The notes under the pieces are model-generated. The model had not been told where the DNA came from. It did not search any database and was given only the letters and a program-made list of their open reading frames with translations. This document shows positions 51,253 through 61,544 of a stretch of DNA of 64,000 nt, piece after piece; position 1 is the stretch's first letter, and each line of letters starts with the position of its first letter. Source of the DNA: an uncultured Alphaproteobacteria bacterium (GTDB lineage Bacteria > Pseudomonadota > Alphaproteobacteria > Sphingomonadales > Sphingomonadaceae); contig CAIZNH010000031.1 in the NCBI GenBank assembly GCA_903934325.1, positions 1 to 64,000 of the forward strand, read 5' to 3'. A program made the translations under genes and the position numbers.

Positions 51253-52568
51253 GAACCGGAGGGCGAGGCGGGCTTCTTGTCCCCCTCGCCCGCATCCTCT
51301 TCCGGATCCATCACCAGCCGGATCTGGCCGAGGTTGAGGATCGCGACGTAGAAGCCGATCACCGCGAGGCTGCTTGATCCCAGCAGCGCAAAGGCCGCGC
51401 CCTTGGCGCCGTTCCAGTCGATCGCGGTGTCGAGCAGCAGCAGCGCCAGCACCGTCGGCACAGCGCGCACGATGAAGGCGACATGGGCCTTGCCCGAGGA
51501 GACGAGCAGGGATTCAAGGCTCGCCCCGACCAGTTCCACCGCGCCCGCGATGGCGAGGATCACCATCGCCCAGTAGAACACGCCGAAGCCTTCGCCGGCG
51601 ATCAGTTGCAGGCCCATCCGGCCGAAGACCAGCGCGGTCACCACCGCAATCACCCCGCCCACCGCTGCGATATTGGCCATGCGCCGCGCGATCTCGAGCG
51701 CGTTCTTGCGGCTGTGGACCAGCTCGGGAAGGATCGCCTTGCTGACAGTCTGCGCGAGGCTGACGAGCGCCTGCCCCAGCTGGCTCGCCACGCGGAAACC
51801 GCCCGCCAGCGCCGCGCCGCCGAAGGTGCCGACCAACAGGATCATCACCTGCTTGCCCGCAATCGAAAGGCTGCCCGAAAGATTGGTCGAAACGACAAAG
51901 CGCCAGGCATCCTTGGTGTGCGAGGGCAGGGCCTTGAGGCTGACCGCGCTCCAGCTCACCGGCTGCACCCGCACCGCCACCAGCCACAGCGCGATGGCGA
52001 CCGCGATCTCGGCGGCGGCATAGGCGATGATGAAGCCGGTCACTGTCGGCATGACGAAGAAGGCGATGACCGAACCGATGGCGCGGATCAGCGGTTGCAC
52101 CGCCTCGGCCCCGGCGGCGCGGGCATATTGGAAATGCAGGCGCAGGATGCCCGTGGGCGTGGTGCGGATCGCCGCAAGGCTGATCGCGCAATAGCCGAAG
52201 GCGAGCCACAGCATCTCGCGCGGCACTTCCAGCCAGTAGGGCGCGCTGATGATCACCGCTCCCGCCAGTGCGAGGCCCAGCACCACCGAGACCATGTCGA
52301 GCGCGATGGCAAAGCCGGTCGCCTCGCGCGCCTTGTCGGGATCGACGCTGCCGCCGTCGCCATTGGCGCCCCAGCGCACGATGAATTGCCAGGTCTGGAA
52401 ATTGGCAAGGCCGGTGATCGCCTGCCCCAGCGCCACGATCAGCGCGAAATGGCCGAACCCCACCGTCCCCAGCGCGCGGGTGGCGAGCGCCAGGTAGACG
52501 AGGCTGAGCACGGCATTGAAGCCGCGCCCGCCGAGCAGCCAGCCCATGTTGGAGAACAGGCGTTTCAT
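51249..52568 (-). CDS. Polysaccharide/lipid-linked oligosaccharide flippase (MATE-like, Wzx-type)
   Basis: 439 residues with about twelve to fourteen membrane helices; begins MKRLFSNMGWLLGGRGFNAV, as in Wzx/RfbX-type exporters, with the characteristic AGGFRVASQLGQALVSLAQTV in the middle and an acidic cytoplasmic tail (DPEEDAGEGDKK). Such proteins flip lipid-linked sugars across the inner membrane. It is 16 bases downstream of the nucleotidyltransferase gene on the same strand, which supports a role in surface glycan assembly. Confidence 0.83.
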   Translation of the reverse strand: MKRLFSNMGWLLGGRGFNAVLSLVYLALATRALGTVGFGHFALIVALGQAITGLANFQTWQFIVRWGANGDGGSVDPDKAREATGFAIALDMVSVVLGLALAGAVIISAPYWLEVPREMLWLAFGYCAISLAAIRTTPTGILRLHFQYARAAGAEAVQPLIRAIGSVIAFFVMPTVTGFIIAYAAAEIAVAIALWLVAVRVQPVSWSAVSLKALPSHTKDAWRFVVSTNLSGSLSIAGKQVMILLVGTFGGAALAGGFRVASQLGQALVSLAQTVSKAILPELVHSRKNALEIARRMANIAAVGGVIAVVTALVFGRMGLQLIAGEGFGVFYWAMVILAIAGAVELVGASLESLLVSSGKAHVAFIVRAVPTVLALLLLDTAIDWNGAKGAAFALLGSSSLAVIGFYVAILNLGQIRLVMDPEEDAGEGDKKPASPSGS

Positions 52569-52584
52569 CGCTCGGCAGGCCCGA

Positions 52585-53403
52585 TCAGGCCGCAGCCCCC
52601 GTGCGGTCGCCTTCGCGGGACTTGAGGATCTTCTCGGTCACGTTGAAGGTGCGCTCGTTGTCGACGTCGATGGCGAAGTGCCCGTCAGACAGCACCACCG
52701 GCACCAGCTTGAAGCCGAAGCGGCGCGAGATCTGCGCGAACAGCTTTTCCTTCGAGCCCCAGCCCATGCGGAAGCGGATGAGGTTGACCAGCCCGAAGGC
52801 CTTGATGATGCGGCGCGGGTATTTGATGAACTGCCCGCCCTCGCGCATGATCTCGGCGGCTTTGAGCGCGCTCGCGCTGCCGAGCCAGTAGGTGTTGCAG
52901 TTGGAATAGCCACCGTCGCGGAATTCGTAGAAGCGCTTCTGGCCGATGGGATCGGCTGCCTGCACATCCTCGCGCCGCGCCAGCGCAGCTGCGCCGCCCG
53001 CGTCCTCGGCAAGGCACTTGGCGATGAATTCGGAATAGCCTTCGGGGGTGAGCAGGCAGTTATCCGCCGTGGTGATCAGCAGCGGGAAGTCCGCACCCTC
53101 GGCCCCGGCGAAGACGGAATCGACGATGTTGAAGCGGCCCTCGATCATGGTGAGGCGGCCTTCAGCGATCAGCGCGGCGACGGCAGGCAGGCCCGCAATC
53201 TCGCCCTCGTCATGCGCGACGACGCGGATTTCGCCGACATGCGGACAGGCGGCGACCTGCGCCACCACCCGCTCGATCATCGGCACGCCGTTGACCGGCA
53301 CCACCGCCTTCTGGGACACGCCCGCGCGCTCTGCCAGCGGATCGAGCACGCCCGAACGCTTGCCCGCCATCACCAGTGCGGTCGCCTTGATATCTGTTGC
53401 CAT
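52585..53403 (-). CDS. Nucleotidyltransferase (NTP-transferase/MobA-like)
   Basis: 272 residues from the ATG of MATDIKATALVMAGKRSG; the frame extends 11 codons upstream through a TTG but has no ribosome site there. N-terminal nucleotide-binding loop ALVMAGKRSGVLDPLAERAG, KAVVPVNGVPMIERVV and the metal-site DFPLLITTADNCLL. Such enzymes activate sugars or alcohols as NDP/CMP derivatives. Operon with the flippase gene, so probably a precursor enzyme of a surface polymer; the substrate is unknown. Confidence 0.82.
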   Translation of the reverse strand: MATDIKATALVMAGKRSGVLDPLAERAGVSQKAVVPVNGVPMIERVVAQVAACPHVGEIRVVAHDEGEIAGLPAVAALIAEGRLTMIEGRFNIVDSVFAGAEGADFPLLITTADNCLLTPEGYSEFIAKCLAEDAGGAAALARREDVQAADPIGQKRFYEFRDGGYSNCNTYWLGSASALKAAEIMREGGQFIKYPRRIIKAFGLVNLIRFRMGWGSKEKLFAQISRRFGFKLVPVVLSDGHFAIDVDNERTFNVTEKILKSREGDRTGAAA

Positions 53404-53536
53404 AGCGCGGCGACGCTTAGCCGGATTGCCGCGCAAATGCCAAGCGCGGATGGTGAGCCTTGTGCAACAAACGCGGCAGGCCGATGGGGGCGCGCCTCGG
53501 CCCGCCCCTTACGGGCTTACCCCGCCCGTTGCTCGA

Positions 53537-55030
53537 TCACCCCATGGTCGGGATGACGAAGGCGTTCGACCCGTCCTGCGAGCCATCGGGCCAGCGCTGG
53601 GTGATCTTCTTGTTCTTGGTCCAGAACCGGAGGCCCTCGGTGCCGTACTGGTCGATGTCGCCAAAGCCCGAGCGCTTCCATCCGCCGAAGCTATGGTAGG
53701 CGACCGGCACCGGGATCGGCACGTTGATGCCGACCATCCCGACATTCACCCGCGCGGCGAATTCGCGTGCGGCGTGGCCGTTGCGGGTGAAGATCGCGAC
53801 GCCATTGCCATACTGGTGTTCGCTGGGCAGGCGCACGGCTTCCTCGAAGTCCTTGGCGCGCACGATCTGGAGCACGGGGCCGAAGATTTCCTCCTGATAG
53901 GACTTCATCTGCGGGGTGACGTGATCGATCAGGGTCGGGCCGACGAAGAAGCCGTTCTCGTGGCCCTGAAGCGAGAAGCCGCGCCCGTCGACGACGATCT
54001 CCGCGCCTTCCTGCTCGGCGGTGGTGATCCACTGTTCAATCCGCGCCTTGTGCTCGGGCGTGACGACGGGGCCGTAATCCGCGTCGGGATCGTTGGAGAC
54101 GCCGATGCGCAGGCCCGCGATGGACTTCAAGAGCTTTTCCTTGAGGCGTTCAGCGGTTTCCTCGCCCACCGGTACCACCACGGGCAGCGCCATGCAGCGC
54201 TCGCCCGCCGAGCCGAAGGCCGCGCCGGTCAAGTCGGTGACGACCTGATCCAAGTCCGCATCGGGCAGCACGATCCCGTGGTTCTTCGCCCCGCCAAAGG
54301 CCTGCACGCGCTTGTTGTTGGCCGAGCCGCGCGCGTAGATATATTGCGCGATGTCCGAGGAGCCGACGAAGCTGATCGCGGCGATATCGGGGTGATCGAT
54401 GATCGCATCGACCATTTCCTTGTCGCCGTGGACGACTTGCAGCAGGCCTTCGGGCGCGCCCGCTTCAAGGAACAGCTCGGCGAGCCGCACCGGCACGGAA
54501 GGATCGCGTTCCGAAGGCTTCAGGATAAAGGCATTGCCCGCAGCACAGGCCATGCCGAACATCCACATCGGGATCATCGCCGGGAAGTTGAACGGGGTGA
54601 TGCCAGCGCCGATGCCGAGCGGCTGGCGCACCGAATAGACGTCGATCCCCGGGCCTGCGCCATGGGTATATTCGCCCTTCATGATCTGCGGCAGGCCGCA
54701 GGCATATTCGATCACTTCCAGCCCGCGCTGCACATCGCCCTTGGCGTCCGGCACGGTCTTGCCGTGCTCGGAAGAGAGCATTTCGGCCAGCGACTGCATG
54801 TTCGCCTCGACCAGTTCCTTGAAGGCGAACATCACCCGCGCGCGGCGCTGCGGGTTGGTGGCGGCCCAGGCGGGCTGGACGCGCTTGGCGGTCTCCACCG
54901 CACGCGCGAGCAGGGCCGCATCACCCAGCGCGACTTCGGCCTGCACTTCGCCGGTCGAGGGGTTCCAGATGGCGTGCTTGCGGGTGGCGGGGGGCGTATC
55001 GCCGACGATGAAGTGGTCGATCTGACGCAT
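53537..55030 (-). CDS. mmsA: Methylmalonate-semialdehyde dehydrogenase (CoA-acylating)
   Basis: 497 residues from the ATG of MRQIDHFIVGDTPPATRKHA with AGGAGA 8 bases upstream (the longer frame lacks a site). Aldehyde dehydrogenase of the MmsA group: GITPFNFPAMIPMWMFGMAC, the NAD site ISFVGSSDIAQYIYARGSAN, nucleophile Cys in GSAGERCMALPVVV and GMVGINVPIPVPVAYHSFGG. It converts methylmalonate- and malonate-semialdehyde to propionyl- or acetyl-CoA in valine, inositol and beta-alanine breakdown. Other valine genes are not adjacent. Divergent from the SMP-30 gene. Confidence 0.95.
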   Translation of the reverse strand: MRQIDHFIVGDTPPATRKHAIWNPSTGEVQAEVALGDAALLARAVETAKRVQPAWAATNPQRRARVMFAFKELVEANMQSLAEMLSSEHGKTVPDAKGDVQRGLEVIEYACGLPQIMKGEYTHGAGPGIDVYSVRQPLGIGAGITPFNFPAMIPMWMFGMACAAGNAFILKPSERDPSVPVRLAELFLEAGAPEGLLQVVHGDKEMVDAIIDHPDIAAISFVGSSDIAQYIYARGSANNKRVQAFGGAKNHGIVLPDADLDQVVTDLTGAAFGSAGERCMALPVVVPVGEETAERLKEKLLKSIAGLRIGVSNDPDADYGPVVTPEHKARIEQWITTAEQEGAEIVVDGRGFSLQGHENGFFVGPTLIDHVTPQMKSYQEEIFGPVLQIVRAKDFEEAVRLPSEHQYGNGVAIFTRNGHAAREFAARVNVGMVGINVPIPVPVAYHSFGGWKRSGFGDIDQYGTEGLRFWTKNKKITQRWPDGSQDGSNAFVIPTMG

Positions 55031-55171
55031 TTCGAGGGTCTCCTGTCTGGTGTCCCCAATGCCCCCCGCGTGGCCTCCATGCAAGGGGTGCGGCTCCCCT
55101 CAAAAGTGCTGGCATCCCGCTACGCGGCGGGGCACTGTCGCGGCAGGGCGAAACGAGCGAAGGGGCGTGAA

Positions 55172-56134
55172 ATGGGCAGGCCATGGATGGGAATTGGCAT
55201 TGCGGCAGCAGCCTTGCTGGCGAGCGCCGCACCCGCACAGGACGGCAGCGAGGCGAGCGCGACCGGGACTCTCGTGGTCGCCGAGCCGCGCATCATAGCC
55301 GAGAGCCTCGAACTGGTCGCAACCGGCTACACCTTCACCGAGGGGCCTGCGTGGGACGGCGGGCGGCTGATCTTCAGCGACATTCCGGGCGATGCGGTCC
55401 ATGCCCACACTCCGGGGGAGCCCGGCGCCAAGCTGCTCTATGCGCCCAGCATGAACGCCAACGGCCACACCTTTGATCGCGCCGGCCGGCTGCTTAATGC
55501 CGAGCATGGCAGCGGTGCGCTCACCCGCTGGACAAGCGAGGCCGGGCGGCAGGTGATTGTGGAGGCCTATGAGGGCAAGCACCTCAACAGCCCCAATGAC
55601 GTCGTGGTGCGCAGCGACGGGCTGATCCTGTTCACCGACCCGCCCTACGGCCTCGGCCTGCGCGCGGCCGAGCTGGCTTTCTCGGGCGTCTTCGCGCTTC
55701 ATGAGGCGAGCGGACGCATGGTGCTGATCGACGATGCACATTCCCGCCCCAACGGCCTCGCGCTCTCGCCCGACGAAAAGGTGCTCTATGTCGGCGACAC
55801 CGCGACGCAAACGGTCTGGGCCTATGACCTTGCGGCGGACGGCACCGCCTCGGGCAAGCGGCTGGTGGTGGACGTGACCGACGACAGCAAGCCTGGCCGG
55901 GTTGACGGCGTGCGGGTCGACCGCGAGGGGCTGGTCTATGTCACCTGCCCCGGCGGCATCTGCGTTGTCGATCCGGCGCGCGGGCTTGTGCTGGAGCGGC
56001 TCGCCACCCCAAACCGCGCCACCAACCTTGCATGGGGCGGACCGGAGCTGTCCGATCTCTACATCACCGCGATGACCGACGTGTACCGGTTGAAGACCCG
56101 CGCGCGGGGAACCGGATCGTCGAGCCGGCGCTAA
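55172..56134 (+). CDS. Exported SMP-30/gluconolactonase-like protein
   Basis: 320 residues from the ATG of MGRPWMGIGIAAAALLASAA; a much longer frame upstream is antisense to mmsA and is not real. Signal peptide ending APAQD. Six-bladed propeller of the SMP-30/gluconolactonase family: TFTEGPAWDGGRLIFSDIPG with the metal-site Glu, HLNSPNDVVVRSDGLILFTD with Asn and Asp ligands, and SRPNGLALSPDEKVLYVGDT. Probably a periplasmic lactonase; sugar unknown. It converges on the M24 peptidase gene with a four-base stop overlap. Confidence 0.88.
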   Translation: MGRPWMGIGIAAAALLASAAPAQDGSEASATGTLVVAEPRIIAESLELVATGYTFTEGPAWDGGRLIFSDIPGDAVHAHTPGEPGAKLLYAPSMNANGHTFDRAGRLLNAEHGSGALTRWTSEAGRQVIVEAYEGKHLNSPNDVVVRSDGLILFTDPPYGLGLRAAELAFSGVFALHEASGRMVLIDDAHSRPNGLALSPDEKVLYVGDTATQTVWAYDLAADGTASGKRLVVDVTDDSKPGRVDGVRVDREGLVYVTCPGGICVVDPARGLVLERLATPNRATNLAWGGPELSDLYITAMTDVYRLKTRARGTGSSSRR

Positions 56135-57501
56135 TCCGAAGGGATCAGCGTGATGTCGGTCTGCCGCCCGTCGATATAGCGCACGGTCTTGCCGTCGAAG
56201 AAGGCGTCCTCCTCGGTGCGGAAATCGACCTTCTGGCCGCCCCATTCGGGCACCGTGGCATAGGATGTCAGCTCGATTGACCAGGCGGTGTTCGCCCGGA
56301 TCGGGCCGCCACCGCGTGGATCGGCGTTCTGATTGTCCCAGAAGCCGATTGCAGGCCCCGCGCCGTGGCCGTGATAGCCGATCGGGTGCGAATAGATCGA
56401 CGGATCGAGCCCCGCCGCAATCGCATCGGCCCGGGCGATAGCCAGCGCCTCGTTCCCAGACCGCCCGACCTTGAAGGCGCGGGTGAGGAAGTCCTGCGCG
56501 CGGTTGGAATTGGCAAGGCCAGCCCTGAGGCCCGCAGGCGCTTCGGTCTCGCCCGGTTTCAGCACATAGGCAAGGTGCTGGGTATCGGTGTTGAGCCGCA
56601 GATAGGTGATGCCGAAATCGGTCCACAGCAGATCGCCCGGCTGGATCACTTCCTCGCCCTCGATCATGCCGCTACGCCCCTGCCGCTGGATCGCCACGGA
56701 AGGGTGGAACCACGGATCGAGGCCCAGCTGCATCAGTCGCTCGCGATACCACCACTGCACCTGTTCTGCCGTGGTGACGCCGGGCGTGATGACCTTCCGC
56801 GAAAACGCCTCGCCGATCACCGCATGGGCGATGCGCACCACGCTGGGATAAAGCGCCATTTCGCCCGGGGTGCGGGTTTCGAGCCAGCGGATCGCCAGCC
56901 CCTCGCCCGTTACCACGCGCGATTGCAGCGGGGCGGGCAGGGCGGCGATGAAGCGCTCGTACTGGCTCAGCGTCATGCCGTCGGCGAACTGGTAGAGGTC
57001 GGAGGAATTGATCGCGATGCGTTTCGGATCGCGCGCGGCAATGATCTGCGCGACGGCGGCCCATTGGTCGGGCTGATCGGCGGGGTTCCACGCGGGCGCG
57101 AACAGGCCGCCAAGGCCGTAGCGGCTGACGGTGAGCCGCTCGACCGGTTTGCCTTCGCCCGGATCGAAGAAGATCAGGATCGTCCGCCGCCGCGCATGCA
57201 TGTTCTCGGCATCGAGCATGGTGGCGACCACCGGCTCCTCGAAATATTCGCGCGCGACCAGCAGCCACAGGTCCACGCCCTCGGCGCGCATGATGGCCGG
57301 GATGATGGTATCGAGCCGCTCGGCAAGGATGCGGTTTTCGACCGCCGCCCGTTCCCGCGGGGCAAGGATCGCGGGCATCGCCGAGGAGGCGACCTCGGTC
57401 TCGCTCAGCGCAAGGGGGGCTGCGGCAGGTTTGGCCGCGAGCGGGCTTGCCGCGGCGACCAGGGCCGCTGCGCCTGCGATGATCTGTCCTCGCCAATCCA
57501 T
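56131..57501 (-). CDS. Exported M24-family metallopeptidase (Xaa-Pro aminopeptidase-like)
   Basis: 456 residues. Signal peptide MDWRGQIIAGAAALVAAASP ending LAAKP. The pita-bread domain shows the metal ligands: Asp in LLWTDFGITYLRLNTD (first of two, second Asp in NTDTQHL), His in HPIGYHGHGAGPAIGF, and glutamates in WSIELTSYATVPEWGGQ and KVDFRTEEDAFF. The N-terminal creatinase-like domain precedes it. M24 enzymes cleave X-Pro bonds; an exported form suggests peptide scavenging. Transcribed toward the SMP-30 gene. Confidence 0.87.
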   Translation of the reverse strand: MDWRGQIIAGAAALVAAASPLAAKPAAAPLALSETEVASSAMPAILAPRERAAVENRILAERLDTIIPAIMRAEGVDLWLLVAREYFEEPVVATMLDAENMHARRRTILIFFDPGEGKPVERLTVSRYGLGGLFAPAWNPADQPDQWAAVAQIIAARDPKRIAINSSDLYQFADGMTLSQYERFIAALPAPLQSRVVTGEGLAIRWLETRTPGEMALYPSVVRIAHAVIGEAFSRKVITPGVTTAEQVQWWYRERLMQLGLDPWFHPSVAIQRQGRSGMIEGEEVIQPGDLLWTDFGITYLRLNTDTQHLAYVLKPGETEAPAGLRAGLANSNRAQDFLTRAFKVGRSGNEALAIARADAIAAGLDPSIYSHPIGYHGHGAGPAIGFWDNQNADPRGGGPIRANTAWSIELTSYATVPEWGGQKVDFRTEEDAFFDGKTVRYIDGRQTDITLIPSD

Positions 57502-57587
57502 TGCCGTGCCCCCGCGAAAGTCTCAGGGCCACCATGAAGCCCCGCCGTGCCTTGCGCAAGGCGTGAAGCTGGCCCAGTCTGCCCACC

Positions 57588-58337
57588 ATGAACCGACCTC
57601 TTCGCCCCTCCGGCCCGGCCCGCATCCGGCTGGCAAGCTACAATATCCGCAAGGGTGTGGGCACGGATCGCACCCGCAATCCGCTGCGCATCTGCAAAGT
57701 GCTGGCCGAGATCGACGCCGATATCATCTGCCTGCAAGAGGCCGATCGCCGCTTCGGCAGCCGCGCCTCGGTGCTGCCGCCGGTGCTGCTCGAACATCAC
57801 AGCGATTACGTTGCTGTGCCGCTGGATGTGCAAGGGGATTCGATGGGGTGGCACGGCAATGCCATCCTCGTGCGGCGCGGGATGGAGGTGCTCTCGCACG
57901 ACATCATCCACATCCCCTATCTCGAACCGCGCGGGGTGGTGACGGCCACCATCGCCACAAGGCTGGGGCCGGTGAGCGTGTTCGGGATGCATCTCGATCT
58001 GTCGGGCCTGTGGCGGCTGCGGCAGGCGCGGGTGATTGCCGAGCTGGCGGCCAAGGCGCGTGCCGAGCGGGCGACGGTGCTGATGGGCGATCTCAACGAA
58101 TGGCGGCGCACATCGGGCACCCTGCGCGAGTTTTCCCGCCACTTCGCGGTGCTCGATTGCGGGCCGAGCTTCCATGCCCGCGCGCCGGTTGGCGAGCTTG
58201 ACCGGATCATGCATTGCGCAAGCCTGACGCTGGAGGCCTGCGGCGTCCACCGCACCCCGCTGGCGAGCACGGCTTCGGATCACCTGCCCGTCTGGGCCGA
58301 CCTCAAGATCGCCCGCAAGCCACCACGAAGCAGTTGA
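57588..58337 (+). CDS. Endonuclease/exonuclease/phosphatase family protein
   Basis: 249 residues. EEP fold: RIRLASYNIRKGVGTDR, the metal-binding glutamate in ICLQEADRRFGSR, GNAILVRRGMEVLSHD, GMHLDLSGLWRLRQA, LMGDLNEWRR and the terminal STASDHLPVWADLKI with the catalytic histidine. It has no signal peptide. Members cleave phosphodiesters of nucleic acids, lipids or cofactors; the short form with NIRKG is frequent next to phospholipase genes. The substrate is open. Divergent from the M24 gene and followed by tRNA-Gly. Confidence 0.88.
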   Translation: MNRPLRPSGPARIRLASYNIRKGVGTDRTRNPLRICKVLAEIDADIICLQEADRRFGSRASVLPPVLLEHHSDYVAVPLDVQGDSMGWHGNAILVRRGMEVLSHDIIHIPYLEPRGVVTATIATRLGPVSVFGMHLDLSGLWRLRQARVIAELAAKARAERATVLMGDLNEWRRTSGTLREFSRHFAVLDCGPSFHARAPVGELDRIMHCASLTLEACGVHRTPLASTASDHLPVWADLKIARKPPRSS

Positions 58338-58378
58338 CGCGCCCGCGCCAATCATGGCAAGCGCGCCGCGCACCAGAT

Positions 58379-58452
58379 GCGGGTGTAGCTCAATGGTAGA
58401 GCAGAAGCTTCCCAAGCTTACGACGAGGGTTCGATTCCCTTCACCCGCTCCA
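58379..58452 (+). tRNA. tRNA-Gly (CCC)
   Basis: A 74-base cloverleaf with acceptor GCGGGTG / CACCCGC, D-arm AGCTCAATGGTAGAGC, anticodon loop CTTCCCAA reading CCC, T-loop TTCGATT and encoded CCA. It is not flanked by an integrase or repeat in the window. Confidence 0.94.
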
Positions 58453-58669
58453 CTCTCTTGAAAAGCCGCAGAAGTCCCCCGTTCCGGAGGCGGTCATGCG
58501 CAGGGTTCGGCAGCACGCCGGGGCTTCTGCGCAAGCTCTCGCTGCGAAAGCGGGCCGCGTGACGGGGCTGGGGCATTTGACCGATCGCTGTTGCCAGTGA
58601 GCCGGATGTGGCCCAAGATTGCTGCGCCGGACGCGTTTTCGGTGACCGGCTGAAGGGGAACTTCCGGCG

Positions 58670-61063
<2,394 letters not shown>

Positions 61064-61066
61064 ACC

Positions 61067-61522
61067 ATGGCCATTACCCTCACCATCAACGGGAAAAAGC
61101 AGAGCGTCGACGCCGCGCCCGGCACGCCGCTCCTGTGGGTGCTGCGCGACCATCTCGGGCTGACCGGCACCAAGTTCGGCTGCGGCGTCGCGCAATGCGG
61201 GGCCTGCACCGTCCATGTCGACGGCTCCCCCACCCGCGCCTGCATCACCCCACATGATGCGCTCGAAGGCACCGAGATCACGACGATCGAAGGCGTTGCA
61301 GGCGATGCTGCCGAGGCGATCCGCAAGGCGTGGATCGCCAATGACGTGCCCCAGTGCGGCTATTGTCAGGCCGGCCAGATCATGGGCGCCGCCGCGCTGC
61401 TGACGGAGAACCCTTCGCCCGATGATGCCGCAATCGACGATGCGATGAGCGGCAACCTGTGCCGCTGCGCCACCTACATGAGCATCCGCCGCGCGATTCT
61501 GGAAGCCGCCGCGACGCTGTAA
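61067..61522 (+). CDS. 2Fe-2S subunit of the molybdenum hydroxylase (IorA-like)
   Basis: 151 residues. Two iron-sulfur motifs: [20 protein letters not shown] for the plant-type cluster and [10 protein letters not shown] with [13 protein letters not shown] for the helical cluster. It passes electrons from the molybdenum centre. It has no signal peptide of its own and would be carried through the Tat system with the large subunit. The arrangement large-then-small subunit is the reverse of many iorAB operons. Confidence 0.93.
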   Translation: MAITLTINGKKQSVDAAPGTPLLWVLRDHLGLTGTKFGCGVAQCGACTVHVDGSPTRACITPHDALEGTEITTIEGVAGDAAEAIRKAWIANDVPQCGYCQAGQIMGAAALLTENPSPDDAAIDDAMSGNLCRCATYMSIRRAILEAAATL

Positions 61523-61544
61523 TCGCTGCGGCGGCTACCGGGGC

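Noticed and set aside
53048-55171. Long plus-strand frame continuing into the SMP-30 protein
   Set aside because: The first part is antisense to the nucleotidyltransferase and mmsA genes; the real protein starts at 55172 with a signal peptide.
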